This document shows, piece after piece, positions 10,321 to 21,329 of a DNA stretch of 64,000 bases. The notes beneath the pieces were generated by a model. The model was not told where the DNA came from. It was given only the letters and a program-made list of their open reading frames with translations, and ran no database searches. The DNA is taken from NCBI RefSeq assembly GCF_024679095.1, contig NC_066529.1, positions 2,724,094 to 2,788,093 of the forward strand, in the 5' to 3' direction. How positions within the stretch are numbered: the first letter of the stretch is position 1; each line of letters starts with the position of its first letter. The stretch comes from Eriocheir sinensis (Eukaryota; Arthropoda; Malacostraca; Decapoda; Varunidae). The translations under genes were made by a program, and so were the position numbers.

Positions 10321-13300
10321 CACCTCAGCCTCACCTTCTGCCTCAGGTCTCCGTCCATCTTCACCTGACGCTCTATTGCCTTAAACACACGGGCGGGGCA
10401 GCGGTCGACCCCGTGTACTGTCACCTGGTAGTGTCTGACAAGGAACTCCGCCGACTCCCCGTGCCCGCAGCCCACCACCAAGACCCGCTGGCCCGCTTGC
10501 AACCCCAGCCGAGCAGCGAACGCCTGGTTGAGGGGGAGGAAAGAATGCTTGGGATAGGAGTTTGGATATGTGTCTGAGTAAGCGGGTGAGGGATGGATGC
10601 ACTGGTTGATTAAAGAAGGAAGGGAGTGTATCAGAGCGAGAGTGGATGCGTTATGGTGTTAGTGAGCGAGGGAGTGGAAAGAGTGAAAGGGATATACTGG
10701 TTGAGGTATTCATTGCGCGGGTGAGTGACGCAATAAATAAAGGAGGTACTGAGTAAGTCGGGGATGCAGTGAGTAAATGTAAGATAGAGTGAGTGAGTAA
10801 GTGAAGTTTTGATGAAGAGTTGAAATTAAACTGTTTCTCTGCCACTCCTTCAACATTAGCTAGTGATAAGACTGTTTCTGTTTCCTCACGCCACGAGGCA
10901 AGACACGGAAAACCCCTCTCGTTACTAGTCGTACATACCAATAAACTATCTATGTTTTGAATTATCCATCTATCTGTGTGTCTATCTACCTCCTTGTCTA
11001 CCCACCTACCTACCTATATATTTACCTACCTTCTTCTATTTATCTATCATTCTACCTACCTACCTACTTATCTACTTGTCTGTCTACCTATCTGTACCTT
11101 AGTCGAGGCCTCTCCACCCAGGGCGTCGCCGGGACCTCCGTCGGGCAGCGCGGCGCCGAGGGGACAGATGATGTGCTGGCGGGGCTCAGGCTTGTCCTCC
11201 ACGTCCCGCTCGCTCACCTTCCGCGCCAGGAAACACACTTGGTTGGCCGCGCTCTTGTACTGTAATGAGGCGGTGGGTCAGGCTTGGCAGGTGTGTCAGG
11301 TTTGTCTTGGAGTCGTGATTTATATTGTGTTTATTCTTTATTTTGTCACGATAGTTTTTGTTTTTTTTATGTGCGAGTTTATTTTGAGTGTATCATTTGC
11401 TATTTTCTTAAAGTTACGATGATTATTATTCCCTGATGAGCCCTTACATTAAGTTCGAGCTCATTCTCAGGAAGTTATTTATTTGCGGTGATCATGCTTT
11501 GTGACATCGTGTGGGTGAACGTGTAACGAGGTCCATTTCATCCCCATACCGAGGTGGACTTTTATCTGTGCGAGTTTTATTTCATGCGTCACTTTGCTGT
11601 TGCCTTATTACAGTTACGATTATCTCATCTCGGGTGCTTCTTATGTCCGTGAGTTTACCATTAGTGTGCCATTTCTTCCTCATGAACCGATTGACCTGTG
11701 TGTAAGGTGTGGGATGGGCTAGGATGCGACCAAAGCGTCTAGAATCCTTGGATGCGACTGTGTACGTATAAACAATGGTGACGAAAATGGCACTGAAGAG
11801 TATAAGGGTAGTGATTAAAAGGGTGATGTGCGATAATGAGGAGAGGTGGTATAACGTGACAGATTGGTATGGTTAAAAGGACAATGTGGCGTGATTAGCT
11901 CAACAGATACAGCAAAAGTGCGTTGACAGTGGCGCCGTATTGCAACAAAATAACGTGACTTTCAAGAGTGCGTAGCAAAGAGGCACCGTGCCGTGTTTAA
12001 ATACATCAGACAACTCAAGACAAAGTTTAAGGAACAATGATATATATGTATACTCTCCATAACTTTCCCTGAGCCAGATGTGAGGCAGGGAGATGACGTC
12101 ACATAACAGTACGGTGTAATAACAAGACACTGTGACATGGATAACTAATCAGACACACTCTAAGACACACGTGAAGTGACCAGCCTGCTCTCAACAGCAC
12201 TCAAACCAACTGTGAGTCCTCGTGTAGGCGGGGACCAGCACGGGTAAGGTAAACACTACGGCTACGCAAGAGGCAGGCGGCAAGCAAGTCTACGTTTATA
12301 TAAGCGAGGACGTTCTTGCAGCGGAGGAGCGAGAAGGCGGACTGCTGGGCGTCGCGGGCCTGCAGCAGGTGACTCACGTACTCCTCAGGCCGCCGGAAGA
12401 TGGTTGGGTTCTCAGCAGAGTGTATCGTTCCTGTGAGGTGGTCTGGTGTTACTTGCGTCCATCATTGCCAGATTATCGTACTCAAAGCCTCGTATATACC
12501 GGTTTCTGAGCCATAGCTATTGCCAAAAAACACCAATGATTAACCATTTTAACGATAACTAAATATGAAGGCAGTTATTGGGGTCGAGGAGGCAGTGTTT
12601 GGGTCGGAATTCGGCAAACACAGGAGGCTGAGTACGACAATCTGGCACCGTTGCTTCCGTCCCTTGATCAGCCGTCACAAACAGCACACTGGTGGCAGCG
12701 GTGAGATCCGGTGCGGTGGCGGGGCTCTGTGTGAAGGGGTGGTGCCAGTGTGCTTGTGCTAGGTTCTTTAAAGTCCGGGTGTTGTCCCTGTACTCGAGGG
12801 CTTTATTTACCGAGTCGCCACTTCCAGCAAAAGGGAAGGAACATATATATTTGTTTTGTTTATGTTTTGTGATATGGGAGTAAGCAGCACGGTGAAATTA
12901 CTGTTATTGTGGTAGCAGTGCATGTTAGTTATAAACCATGATATCCACCATTTAGCTTTATCCTACTGTGCATGAAAATGGTGACAACAGTGGTGCATGA
13001 AAAAGTTGCATCCACATTTAAATACGAGAACAACACATGACAATAACTTCTCCGTTTCTCTGTGGATATAAGTTTATGAACCGTGGACTCGTCTAAAAAG
13101 ATAATCACATCCACAAAACGGCAGTGAGCGCCCAATGACTGATAGATTAACACAGTACCTCCTCCATTGACATAAACCTTAACAAACACCTTTATCCCTT
13201 AGACGTATGCGGTTAGTGAGGGTTTAAGAGACACAGATTTATCCACCCACACAGATTCACTCACCCACGTTGCCGAAGCAGGACTCGCGGAAGAAGAAGT

Positions 13301-14374
13301 GGCCGCCGGGACTGAGCCAGGAGAGGACTTTGGGAAGGAAGCGGTCCAGCTCGGCGTCACTCAGGTACTTGAGGAGCCAGCTGCTGAACACCACGTCCAG
13401 GCTCCCCTCAGGCAGCTCCAGACTTGAGGTGAGGAGAAGGAGAAGAGTTGTAAGGATGTATTGTTATTGTTAAAATTTTCCCTCATTTTTCCTTTTTCTT
13501 TGCAAAATTGACCTCTCTTTCGGCCACCTCTTTGGATTCTTTTTTAGGAGCAGCGAGTAGCGGGCTTTTTTATTATTGTTTCCTTTTTTTGTGTGCCCTT
13601 GAGCTGTCTCCTATGTTGTAAAAAAAAAAATGGTTCAGCTTATCACTCGTTATTAGGTTTTACAGTTAAGGGACAAAAAGTAGTTATTAGAATGACTGTT
13701 GTTGCTGTTGCTGTTATTTTTCCTCTTAGCGTAGGGTTAAACATATTCCTTGTTATTGTTTGTTTGTTTTTTATAGCAGTGGCATTTTCTAACCTAACCG
13801 AGTAGTGACATTTCCTTACTCAACAGCCTCATTAATTATTTGTCCAAGGTATCAAAGCCATCCTCTTCTTTCTCTTCCTCCATTCGCTTTCATTTTCTCT
13901 CTCCTCTTCGTCTTGTCCTCCCCTCCCATCGCTTCCCTTCCGATCCCATCCCATGCCATCTAACAACTATCCATTCCCTTTCCCTTTGTTTCACCTCCTG
14001 GACACCCTCACCACCGCACCCATACTTCACTACCTCTGCTTTTTTACTATTCTTCTTTTTAATCAAGGGTATAGTAAGAAGGGAAGTCGGTTAGTGACGA
14101 AGGTACAGTGGGGGAGAAGGAAAGATAGCAGGAGTGTACAGTTGTATGGTGTAGGTCTGCTCTGTTCACGTTCACTCCCTTCCCCCCCTCACCACCACCC
14201 CCTCCCCTCCTTACTTCACCACGTCGTCGCAGATGTAGGACACGTGCGGGAAGTGATGGTTCTGGGCTCGGTTCTCCCTGATGAAGGCCTCAGACACGTC
14301 CACCGCCGTCACCTGCGCCGCCACCTTCGCCAGACTTGTCGTGAACCGCCTGCAGGAGAAAAAACGAAGGATAA

Positions 14375-14436
<62 letters not shown>

Positions 14437-14685
14437 GGAGTCGCAAGGAGGGGGTAAGAGGGAGATAGAGAGAGATTAAAAAGAGCACCCTCCTCACCCT
14501 ATCCCAGCCGCGAGGTCTATCACTCTCTTGCACCTCAGGTCGGGCAGGTAGGCCATCACCTCGTCAGCGTCCTCGGCGGCCAGGTGTTCGAATCCCTCCG
14601 TCTGGATCATGGCCACGGTGCTCGCCTCCTGACCCTCCCAGAACTCCTTGCGTTGCCTCATCAGCTGACTTTCTGCGACGGCCAT
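6208..14685 (-). CDS. PMT: Phosphoethanolamine N-methyltransferase, two-domain, 10 exons, 475 aa
   Basis: The family uses S-adenosylmethionine to methylate phosphoethanolamine towards phosphocholine in the cytosol, feeding phosphatidylcholine synthesis. Coding exons in transcription order: 14498-14685, 14215-14349, 13265-13422, 12294-12430, 11098-11259, 10335-10523, 9883-10005, 8747-8870, 6586-6740, 6208-6264. Joined, they give 1428 nt with all phases matching and a TAA stop. Domain 1 (about 1-206) has motif I DLAAGIGR at 57-64, Asp80, DVVFSSWLLKYL at 117-128, WLSPGGHFFFRESC at 143-156 and NPTIFR at 168-173, all PMT hallmarks. Domain 2 (about 255-475) has VLVVGCGHG at 274-282, DVIYCRE at 342-348, WLRKGG at 366-371 and ends in FTATK. 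Domain 2 lacks the usual Tyr-rich substrate segments and carries a Ser-rich insert. Length fits bipartite PMTs. The acceptor of the start exon lies four bases before the ATG, so an untranslated first exon must lie further upstream. The exon 4 donor (AAC|GTAGAC) is weak. Family confidence is high; the substrate is inferred. Confidence 0.9.
6850..7112. repeat. Tandem duplication, 131-bp unit, two copies, in PMT intron 8
   Basis: GTAGCGGACGTAACAGTAAC occurs at 6861 and 6992, with the following about 115 bp nearly identical through GATGTAAGATAGGAAGAGAGA. It is a recent duplication judging by the few differences. Confidence 0.9.
7740..7965 (+). pseudogene. LINE ORF2 tail fragment in PMT intron 8, antisense to PMT
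   Basis: Broken frames give LKWQLRVT..TWRGNIMRRTDNRWITK and SGNLEIVRRVKTERIRERE, matching the RRTDNRW block of the LINE family at 24620. It is too decayed for a class assignment. Confidence 0.35.
8025..8562. mobile_element. Fold-back element with about 190-bp inverted repeats, in PMT intron 8
   Basis: The left arm 8025-8213 starts TTCGTCGCC, and the right arm 8370-8562 ends GGCGACGAA. The arms share ATGACCCTGGTGGT, GTTTGACCCTTC, AACCCGATTGACCCCCTCTT and CTAAAGTGTC in mirror order. The centre of about 155 bp has no coding potential. Target duplications are not obvious. A half copy occurs at 42105-42235. Confidence 0.75.
8747..8870 (-). CDS. PMT: PMT exon 8 (in-frame copy)
   Basis: The acceptor TTCCTTACAG is followed by AGATGGCTTC, and the exon ends CCTG|GTGAGT. 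It encodes residues 365-405, starting RWLRKGGLFFITEY, the post-motif III strand of the second methyltransferase domain, and then a Ser/Ala/Thr/Gly/His-rich stretch. The normal PMT family has Tyr- and charged-rich substrate-binding helices here. Phase 0 in and phase 1 out fit exon 7 and exon 9. An imperfect copy of its first part lies directly upstream (8871-8980). Confidence 0.8.
8871..8980 (-). pseudogene. Tandem 110-bp duplication of PMT exon 8 start and its 3' splice site
   Basis: Reading the minus strand from 8980, a TCTTCCCTACAG acceptor is followed by codons for RWLRKGELPFITEYTSGP and then Ser-rich TCC codons. These run straight into the pyrimidine tract of the next acceptor at 8873. 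The unit is 110 bp, so reading through both copies shifts the frame; only one copy can be used at a time. This copy has no matching donor at its end, though both copies share an internal GTAAGG. It may be a decoy or an alternative exon start. Confidence 0.7.
9190..9720. repeat. Tandem repeat of 172-178 bp, three copies, in PMT intron 7
   Basis: CCCCTCTTGAAAGCGTT starts near 9208, 9386 and 9558. Each unit also holds AGAGAAAAG(T/C)CGAGGG, AACTCATG.A.TAGGAAGTTG and GACAGCATAGGAATGAGCT. The units are non-coding and moderately diverged. Confidence 0.9.
10269..10320. repeat. (TC)n microsatellite 15 nt inside PMT intron 6
   Basis: On the PMT strand this is CACACA-free GTGTGTGAGAGAGA immediately after the exon 6 donor AAG|GTGAGG, a purine-rich tract of about 45 nt. 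It could affect donor recognition. Confidence 0.9.
13500..13631 (+). mobile_element. Short retroelement 3' end with A-tail, in PMT intron 2
   Basis: The sequence runs from TTTCGGCCACCTCTTTGG through GAGCAGCGAGTAGCGGGC, a T-rich stretch and TGCCCTTGAGCTGTCTCC to a run of ten A. A related copy in reverse orientation is at 23355-23450. From memory, such a sequence is common in crab transcripts; that is not verified here. Confidence 0.5.
14376..14434. repeat. (CA)n microsatellite in the 148-bp PMT intron 1
   Basis: On the PMT strand it reads (TG)29 and fills 40% of this short intron. It lies about 20 bases upstream of the acceptor TTTTCTCCTGCAG. Confidence 0.95.
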
Positions 14686-14690
14686 GCTGC

Positions 14691-14832
<142 letters not shown>

Positions 14833-14914
14833 GAAGAAGTTTATACAATCGACATAATCAGTATCATCATTGCCATCATAACTAACCTTTATTTATTTAT
14901 TTATTTTACAAATG

Positions 14915-15460
14915 ACAAAACTCACTCCAGTACGAAAGCGACGAAGAGTGAAATAAGCAAGTGAAAATCTAACTCTGACTACATGACTTTCATCTACATA
15001 CATATAATAAATGACAACAACACACTCACTCCATTACGAAAGTGCGTGGGAAAAGGGTGAGCTAAAGAAGTGTGAAAACCAGTGAGTGCGTTGTACCGGA
15101 GCGGCGGCGTAGCATATATAGCGTAGCGCGTAGGGAATCATTAGCATCATCAGTCCCTTTCATCTAACTAACATATGGCAGCAACTTACTCACTACAATA
15201 CAAAAGTGGGAAGAGGGTGAACCAAAGAAGTGAAATTCAGTGAGTGTGTTGTATCGGAGCGGCGGCGTATAGTGTAGCTTAGCGCGTAGGGAATCATTAG
15301 CGTCATCAGGCCCTTTCATCTAACTAACATATGGCAGAAACTCACTCCAATACGAAAGTAGGAAAAGGGTGAACTGAAGATGTGAGAACCAGTGAGTGTG
15401 TTGTATCGGAGCGGCGCGGCGTAGCTTAGCGCGTAGAAAATCAGTAGTGTCATTAATAAT
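14915..15460. repeat. Tandem repeat upstream of PMT, four diverged copies
   Basis: ACTCACTCCANTACGAAAG-type anchors start at about 14920, 15024, 15188 and 15340. Later units share GTGAACTGAAGA.GTGA, AGTGAGTGTGTTGTATCGGA, GCGGCG and GTAGCTTAGCGCGTAG. CpG-containing GGAGCGGCGGCGTAG motifs recur. The position, just upstream of the first coding exon of PMT, may include its promoter or 5' UTR intron. Confidence 0.75.
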
Positions 15461-15727
15461 TTAGCGTCTTCGTAAAGCCCCGCGAAGGAACCTGATTCGT
15501 GGATAGCATTGATTTTGCTTCTATGGTGCCCTGCGTGTTCTAACATAAGCCCCCCTACTTAACCTATTCCCGCCCCCTACCCCTACCCCACCCCGCCCCT
15601 GCATGCCCCCTGATGGTTGTGTGTGGAAGACTGAGAGACGTGAGGGAATTATGTGTTGAGATATCCTTGTCGTGAATTATTGTTGTTGTTGTTTTCTTCT
15701 TCCACTTTTCCTTCTTTCTTCTTCTTC

Positions 15728-15761
<34 letters not shown>

Positions 15762-16495
15762 GAGACTAACGTGGATATTGTCAAACGTATTAGTGGTTCT
15801 GTACGCCTATTTGAAAAGCCTCTGTATGGGAAAAGTTGCTGCGATTTCCAAGGACTGTTTTGTGACCCCATACAGTGATAGTTTTACCCGGCTTCTGCAT
15901 CAAGAACGGGAATAATACCAATGAAAACCCGGTTAATCTCATCTGTGGCCTTGGAAAATATAGTCGTGACACACACAGAATATCGGGTAAACTGACAAGG
16001 CTGGGGCGGGGTGAGCACAAGGAGAGTTGGTCACGCAAACCTAACCTACCAATACCGTAACGCGGGACAACCTATACGCGACACAGGTGAGCCAGGTAGA
16101 CCCCTCACTCCATCCAGGTGCAGGAATGGAGCTTATATAGGAGGACCACATTGAAAAACAGAGGGCCACTGTAGACTTGAGAACCACATAGGAAATAAGT
16201 CTATGGATATCATCATGTTAGGTTAAGTTATGAAAGACTAATAGGTGCAAGAAGGATGGGAGAAGCATCAAAGAAGGGGAAAGAAAGAAAACTTAAACGG
16301 TACGGCCGAGGCAAGAGATGAAAAGAACGTGGGAAAAAGAGTAGGCCTAATGTTATATAAAAGTGCTGTAGGTGCAAAGGCAGAGAGAAAGAGCAACGTT
16401 GAGATATGGTTGGATTGTCTTAAGGAATCAAAATCAATTGAGTCTTTGAGTAATAAGTGTTCTCTGATAACTTAATTCCGGTCAGTTAAACCCTA
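15461..16495. other. Intergenic DNA, no gene found
   Basis: Apart from an (ATT)10 run at 15730-15761 and a C-rich patch at 15550-15610, I see no coding exon, RNA gene or mobile element here. Confidence 0.6.
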
Positions 16496-16709
16496 GGCCC
16501 CGTTCGCATTGTGCCGACTCTGGGCCACGACAACCCAGTGACTCTTAGGCCCCCTTCACATTGGGCCTACTCAGCATCCGGCGATCGTTTCTAGATCTCT
16601 TTCCGACCATGTGCGACCTTTTTTACATCAACATTTCACACCCAAGACCTCGTGTACCCTGAGTCGCTGGGTTGTCGTGGCCCATCGTCGGCACAGTGTG
16701 AACGGGGCC
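16496..16709. mobile_element. MITE, 214 bp, GGCCCCGTTC inverted termini
   Basis: The left arm GGCCCCGTTCGCATTGTGCC and the inverted right arm GGCCCCGTTCACACTGTGCC continue through GGGCCACGACAACCCAG for over 50 bp. The flanks are CTA and TTA, a one-base-diverged Harbinger-type TWA duplication. An additional terminus-like stretch (GGCCCCCTTCACATTGGGCC) at about 16550 hints at a nested copy. Confidence 0.75.
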
Positions 16710-17811
16710 TTAGACACCCCAAAAAATATACATGTTGATATGGTCCCTGTCACTTTCGCATTTATATAACGTTTTTCAGCGACACTCAGCTTATTTTCAG
16801 TCAAACATGAAGTAACATCCATTCAGTTTCGTTTTCATTATTCAAGTAAAACCGCGTGGTATTGATCGGGATATTCTAAGTCGTAGAAAAGATCAATCAT
16901 ATCAGTTATTTAATGCTGATGATGATGATGGTTGTTTATGATTGATGTCGACTGAGTGGTGATGACAGCAGGTGGTGGTGGTGGTGGTAGTGATGTCCGG
17001 TGTTACTCACATGGCGGTGTTAATCCGGTGTTGATGGGAGGGACAGCAACACCACCACCCACAGCAGCGCGGAGAGAGAGGCGAACTGAGTGGCTCCGGA
17101 AGGCTAACTGGTGGTGGTGGTGGTGGTTATGGTGGTGGTGGTGGTGGTGGGCATACTCATACATGCAAGAGACCATTGATCACACCGCAAGCCAGTCATT
17201 CACCCAGTCAGCCAGCTACTCCACCAGTCGCCCACCCAATCACTCAACCACCCACAGCCTCACAACACATGATCTCTACCGTACCCCCAAAACACAGCAT
17301 CCTCTCTAGTCCATAAGATAACAGCTCAAAAGACACAGCTGAACCCTTGCTCTTCTCTCAGCATCCTTCATACTTGTTTCCCTTCCCCCCTTCATCCATG
17401 CACCCTTCCAACGTGACTTTTCTACCTTCGTTACATCTGCTTCCTTTACTTACAGCCTCTCCCTCATTCTCTCCCTTAATTTCTCTCCCTCTTCATCCTT
17501 TATATTTATCTCCCTTCTCTCCTTTTGATCCACCCTCCCACGCAAAACTCCCGCACCGCACCCCCCACAACACGGCAAAATCCTTACTGCCTCAGAAACC
17601 TCACAACGCAGGAAAGAAAGAAATGGACGCTTCTTACGAGGGCAAACAAGACACATTGGGAGGAGGAAGTGGACATTTCCCCCTCCGGACATTTTCCCCT
17701 CTCCTTATTATCTATTGATAAAAGCGAAATGATAAATAAATATAATAAAACAGACGACTAAAGATGAGGAAAATATAATAAACAAGAAATATAGGAAGTA
17801 AGAAGGAAAGA
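16710..17811. repeat. Intergenic DNA with (ATG)n, (GGT)n and pyrimidine-rich patches
   Basis: (GAT)n lies near 16917-16932, (GGT)n at 16971-16988 and 17111-17150, a CACC/CAGTC-rich patch at 17190-17270 and a C/T-rich stretch at 17350-17530. No gene is supported. Confidence 0.6.
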
Positions 17812-18139
17812 GGGAAATGGAGGGAGTTTTTGGATGCTCTATGCGCGTTCCCGAGGCCCTTCGACTTTCCAACCCAGAAACGATAAACGCGGTGAGCAGC
17901 GCATTCACAGTGTTTATGATTAATTTCATAATCCACTTTGGTAGTTTTAAGAAGCGAGTTCTTGCATCCGCCATCCTCGCCTCGGCGAGGCTAAGGAGCG
18001 CCAGCGAGCCCAAGGCCTCCCTGGCGAGCGTGGCAGTACTGGAGGGCTCCCCGAAGGTCGCCTTGGTGTCCCCCGGGGCGTCCGCGAAGGTGCCGGAGAT
18101 GTGCCCGGGTAGGTGGGGCTCGTTAGCCGTGGTAGGCAA
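17812..18139 (-). other. Open frame with coding-like GC3 bias beside the minisatellite; gene unknown
   Basis: The minus strand is open from within the first minisatellite unit through HISGTFADAPGDTKATFGEP, TATLAREALGSLALLSLAEA, KLPKWIMKLIINTVNALLTA to about 17812. Codons in 17970-18110 end mostly in G or C, as in the real exons of this window. A TCTCCTAG acceptor-like site precedes it, but no good donor follows and no family is recognised. It could be an orphan exon, a decayed gene or chance in a GC-rich patch. Confidence 0.22.
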
Positions 18140-19570
18140 TTCACCTAGGAGAGCAAACTCCGAACAATAAACCCGGGCAGGTGGAGCTCGTTAGCGTAAG
18201 GCAATTCACCTAGGAGAGCAAACTCCGAACAATAAACCCGGGCAGGTGGAGCTCGTTAGCGTAAGGCAATTCACCTAGGAGAGCAAACTCCGAACAATAA
18301 ACCCGGGCTGGTGGAGCTCGTTAGCGTAAGGCAGTTCACCTAGGAGAGCAAACTCCGAACAATAAACCCGGGCTGGTGGAGCTCGTTAGCGTAAGGCAGT
18401 TCACCTAGGAGAGCAAACTCTGATTACAAACCCGGGCAGGTGGAGGTCGTTAGCGTAAGGCAGTTCACCTAGGAGAAGGAAAACTCTGATCACAAACCCG
18501 GGAAGGTGAAGATCGTTAGCCGTGGTAGGCAATTCACCTAGGAGAGCAAACTCCGAACAACAAAACCGGGCAGGTGGAGCTCGTTAGCCGTGGTAGGCAG
18601 TTCGCCTAGGAGAGGGACAACTCCGAACAACAAACACGGGCAGGTGAAGCTCGTTAGCCGTGGTAGGCAGTTCACCTAGGAGAGGGACAACTCCGAACAA
18701 CAAACCCGGGCAGGTGGAGGTCGTTAGCCGTGGTAGGCAGTTCACCTAGGAGAGGGACAACTCCGAACAACAAACACGGGCAGGTGGAGGTCGTTAGCCG
18801 CGAGGCAATTCACCTAGGAGAGCAAACTCCGAACAACAAACCCGGGCAGGTGGAGCTCGTTAGCCGTGGTAGGCAGTTCACCTAGGAGAGGGACAACTCC
18901 GAACAACAAACACGGGCAGGTGGAGCTCGTTAGCCGTGGTAGGCAGTTCACCTAGGAGAGGGACAACTCCGAACAACAAACACGGGCTGGTGGAGCTCGT
19001 TAGCCGCGAGGCAGTTCACCTAGGAGAGGGACAACTCCGATTACAAACCCGGCAGGTGGAGGTCGTTAGCGTGAGCAGTTCACCTAGGAGAGCAAACTCC
19101 GATTACAAACCCGGCAGGTGGAGGTCGTTAGCGTGAGCAGTTCACCTAGGAGAGCAAACTCCGATTACAAACCCGGCAGGTGGAGGTCGTTAGCGTGAGC
19201 AGTTCACCTAGGAGAGCAAACTCCGAATACAAACCCGGCCTGGTGGAGGTCGTTAGCGTAAGGCAGTTCACCTAGGAGAGCAAACTCCGATTACAAACCC
19301 GGGCTGGTGGAGGTCGTCAGCGTGAGCAGTTCACCTAGGAGAAGGACAACTCTGATCACAAACCCGGGACGGTGGAGATCGTTAGCGTGATGCAGTTCAC
19401 CTAGGAGAAGGACAACTCTGACCACAAACCCGGGCAGGAGGGGGTCGTCAGCCGTGGTAGGCAGTCCTCCTAGGAGAAGGAAAACTCCGAATTCAAACCA
19501 ACACACACACACACACACCAACCGGGCAGGTGGGGCTCGTTATAGGCGTCGTAGACAATCCACCAAGGGG
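18109..19570. repeat. Minisatellite, about 21 units of 57-72 bp
   Basis: Each unit carries GGCAGTTCACCTAGGAGAG, AACTCCGA(A/T), ACAAACCCGGGCAGGTGGAG and CTCGTTAGC. Units differ by an optional CGTGGTA or GGA and by point changes, giving sub-families (18120-18420, 18530-19010, 19040-19310). Mirror sites CCTAGG and CCCGGG recur in every unit. On the minus strand each unit shows GTTTGCTCTCCTAG|GTGAAC, an acceptor-like then donor-like junction. The last copy, at about 19540, is degenerate. Confidence 0.9.
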
Positions 19571-19726
19571 AATCAACGAAAAAAAGGGATAAATATAAAG
19601 GAATAAAAACGATCGCAAGAAAAGAATACCATGAAATTAGAACAGGACAAAAAAGGATAATATAAAAACAAAACACCAAAGAAAAAGGAAAATTTCGAAA
19701 CGCAACATCGAGAAAAGAAAAACATG

Positions 19727-20330
19727 ACTCAGATCATCCACCTTTCGGCCCTAACATCATCAACATCACCAAAATTATGGGTGAGTCTCTTCTGGGAGGA
19801 AAGCGGCTCACCCAGACCAACGAAAAACACCAAGAAAGGATTATATAAAAAGAGAAAACAACAACAACAACATCGAGAAAAGAAACATAACTCACATAAT
19901 CCACCTTTCGGCCCTAACATCATCAACATCACCAAAATTATGGGTGAGTCTCTTCTGGGAGGAAAGCGGCTCACCCAGACCAACGAAAAACACCAAGAAA
20001 GGATGATATAAAGAGAAAACAACAACAACATCGAAAAGAAAACCAACACCAAGAAAAAGAATAGCAAGAAAATTATACAGAAACGAAAAAGAGAAGGAAA
20101 AAAGAAAAAGAAAAGAAAACAAAGAAAAATATCAAATAAAAATAAAATAAAAATAATATAATAAAATAAAATAAATAAAATATAGCAAGATTAAATTTAA
20201 ATAGAATGATATACAAACACACGTCATCCACTTTTCGCCCCTAGCATTATTACCAACACAATTATGGGTGAGTTTTATGGGAAGAAGGACGCTCATTCAG
20301 ACCAACACGGAACATCACAAAATGGATATA
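19727..20330. repeat. Tandem repeat of about 163 bp, two good copies and one diverged
   Basis: ATCCACCTTTCGGCCCTAAC is followed by AAAATTATGGGTGAGTCTCT and GGAAAGCGGCTCACCCAGAC at 19736 and 19899. A third copy with TCCACTTTTCGCCCCTAGCA starts near 20226. Units are separated by A-rich spacers. Confidence 0.85.
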
Positions 20331-20469
20331 AAAAAAGACACGCAAAAGAAAGAGGGATAATATAAGAATAAATATGACACCAAAGAAGAAGAATATAAAA
20401 AACAGAACATCAAGAATTACAATATACAAACAGAACACCTTGATCATAACAGTAAAAAAATATAAAAAA

Positions 20470-20935
20470 ACACAAAATACTGGAAAAAGAATTATCTACA
20501 AACCGTTTTGCTAACTAACTAACTTACTACCTAACTAGCTAACTCTAACTAGCTGTTTGACTACCTATTAAACTAACTACTTAAGTACAACCTAACTAAC
20601 TAACTAAACTACTAAACTAAACTAAACTACCTACCTAACAAACTAACTACCTAAACTTCTAGTAACTAGCTAATCATCTAACGATCTAACTAATTAACTA
20701 TGAATGTTTGACTGTCTATTTAACTAACTATTTAGCAACCTAATTAAGTAACTATACTCCCCGCACGCTTAGTCAGACAGTCATCCATTGAATCACCCAC
20801 CAGTCAATCACTTTATCAGACAGTCAGTAACCCGGGCAGTAACACCAGTCAATCAATCATTTATTAGTTTAGTATTTCAGACAGTCAATCAGTCAGTCCA
20901 GTCCAGTTCAGTCAGACAACTAATCCCTCCCCACA
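20470..20935. repeat. Degenerate (CTAA)n and (CAGT)n tracts
   Basis: From 20510 to 20760 the + strand is dominated by ACTAACTAACT and CTACCTAACTAG variants. From 20765 to 20930 it is dominated by CAGTCAATCA and AGTCAGTCCAGTC variants. Nothing coding is visible. Confidence 0.7.
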
Positions 20936-21329
20936 CCAAACGACAGGGCCTTCATATCCAGTCTAATCCACGGTGGTAATGGTCTAATCCCTTCAGTTCA
21001 CACCTTAATGACTGGAAGCTGCAGGTGAAAGCTTATAAAAGTTATTCGACACAAGGAAGTATTTTTCTCCACGGCAAGAGAAGGCATGTCAAAAGCTAAA
21101 TAAGAAAAAGAAAACTCCAAAACGGTGCTCCTACAAAGAAAACAATGGAAATATTAACGTGTTTCTTTGCCTTCTGGTTTCCTTGCTTCATAAGTGAGGG
21201 AAGTATACTGGAGGGGCTGGATAGCTGACCTTTTGTTGGCCCCTGAAAGAAAGAGGCTTCGAAAAGGTCACTCCATATTGATCTGTGGAGGAGCCGAACA
21301 TCTCTGTCTCTCTTCCTCACCCCCTATTC

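Noticed and set aside
18109..19570. CRISPR array
   Set aside because: The whole 57-72 bp unit repeats, with no distinct unique spacers, and the context is a eukaryotic genome.
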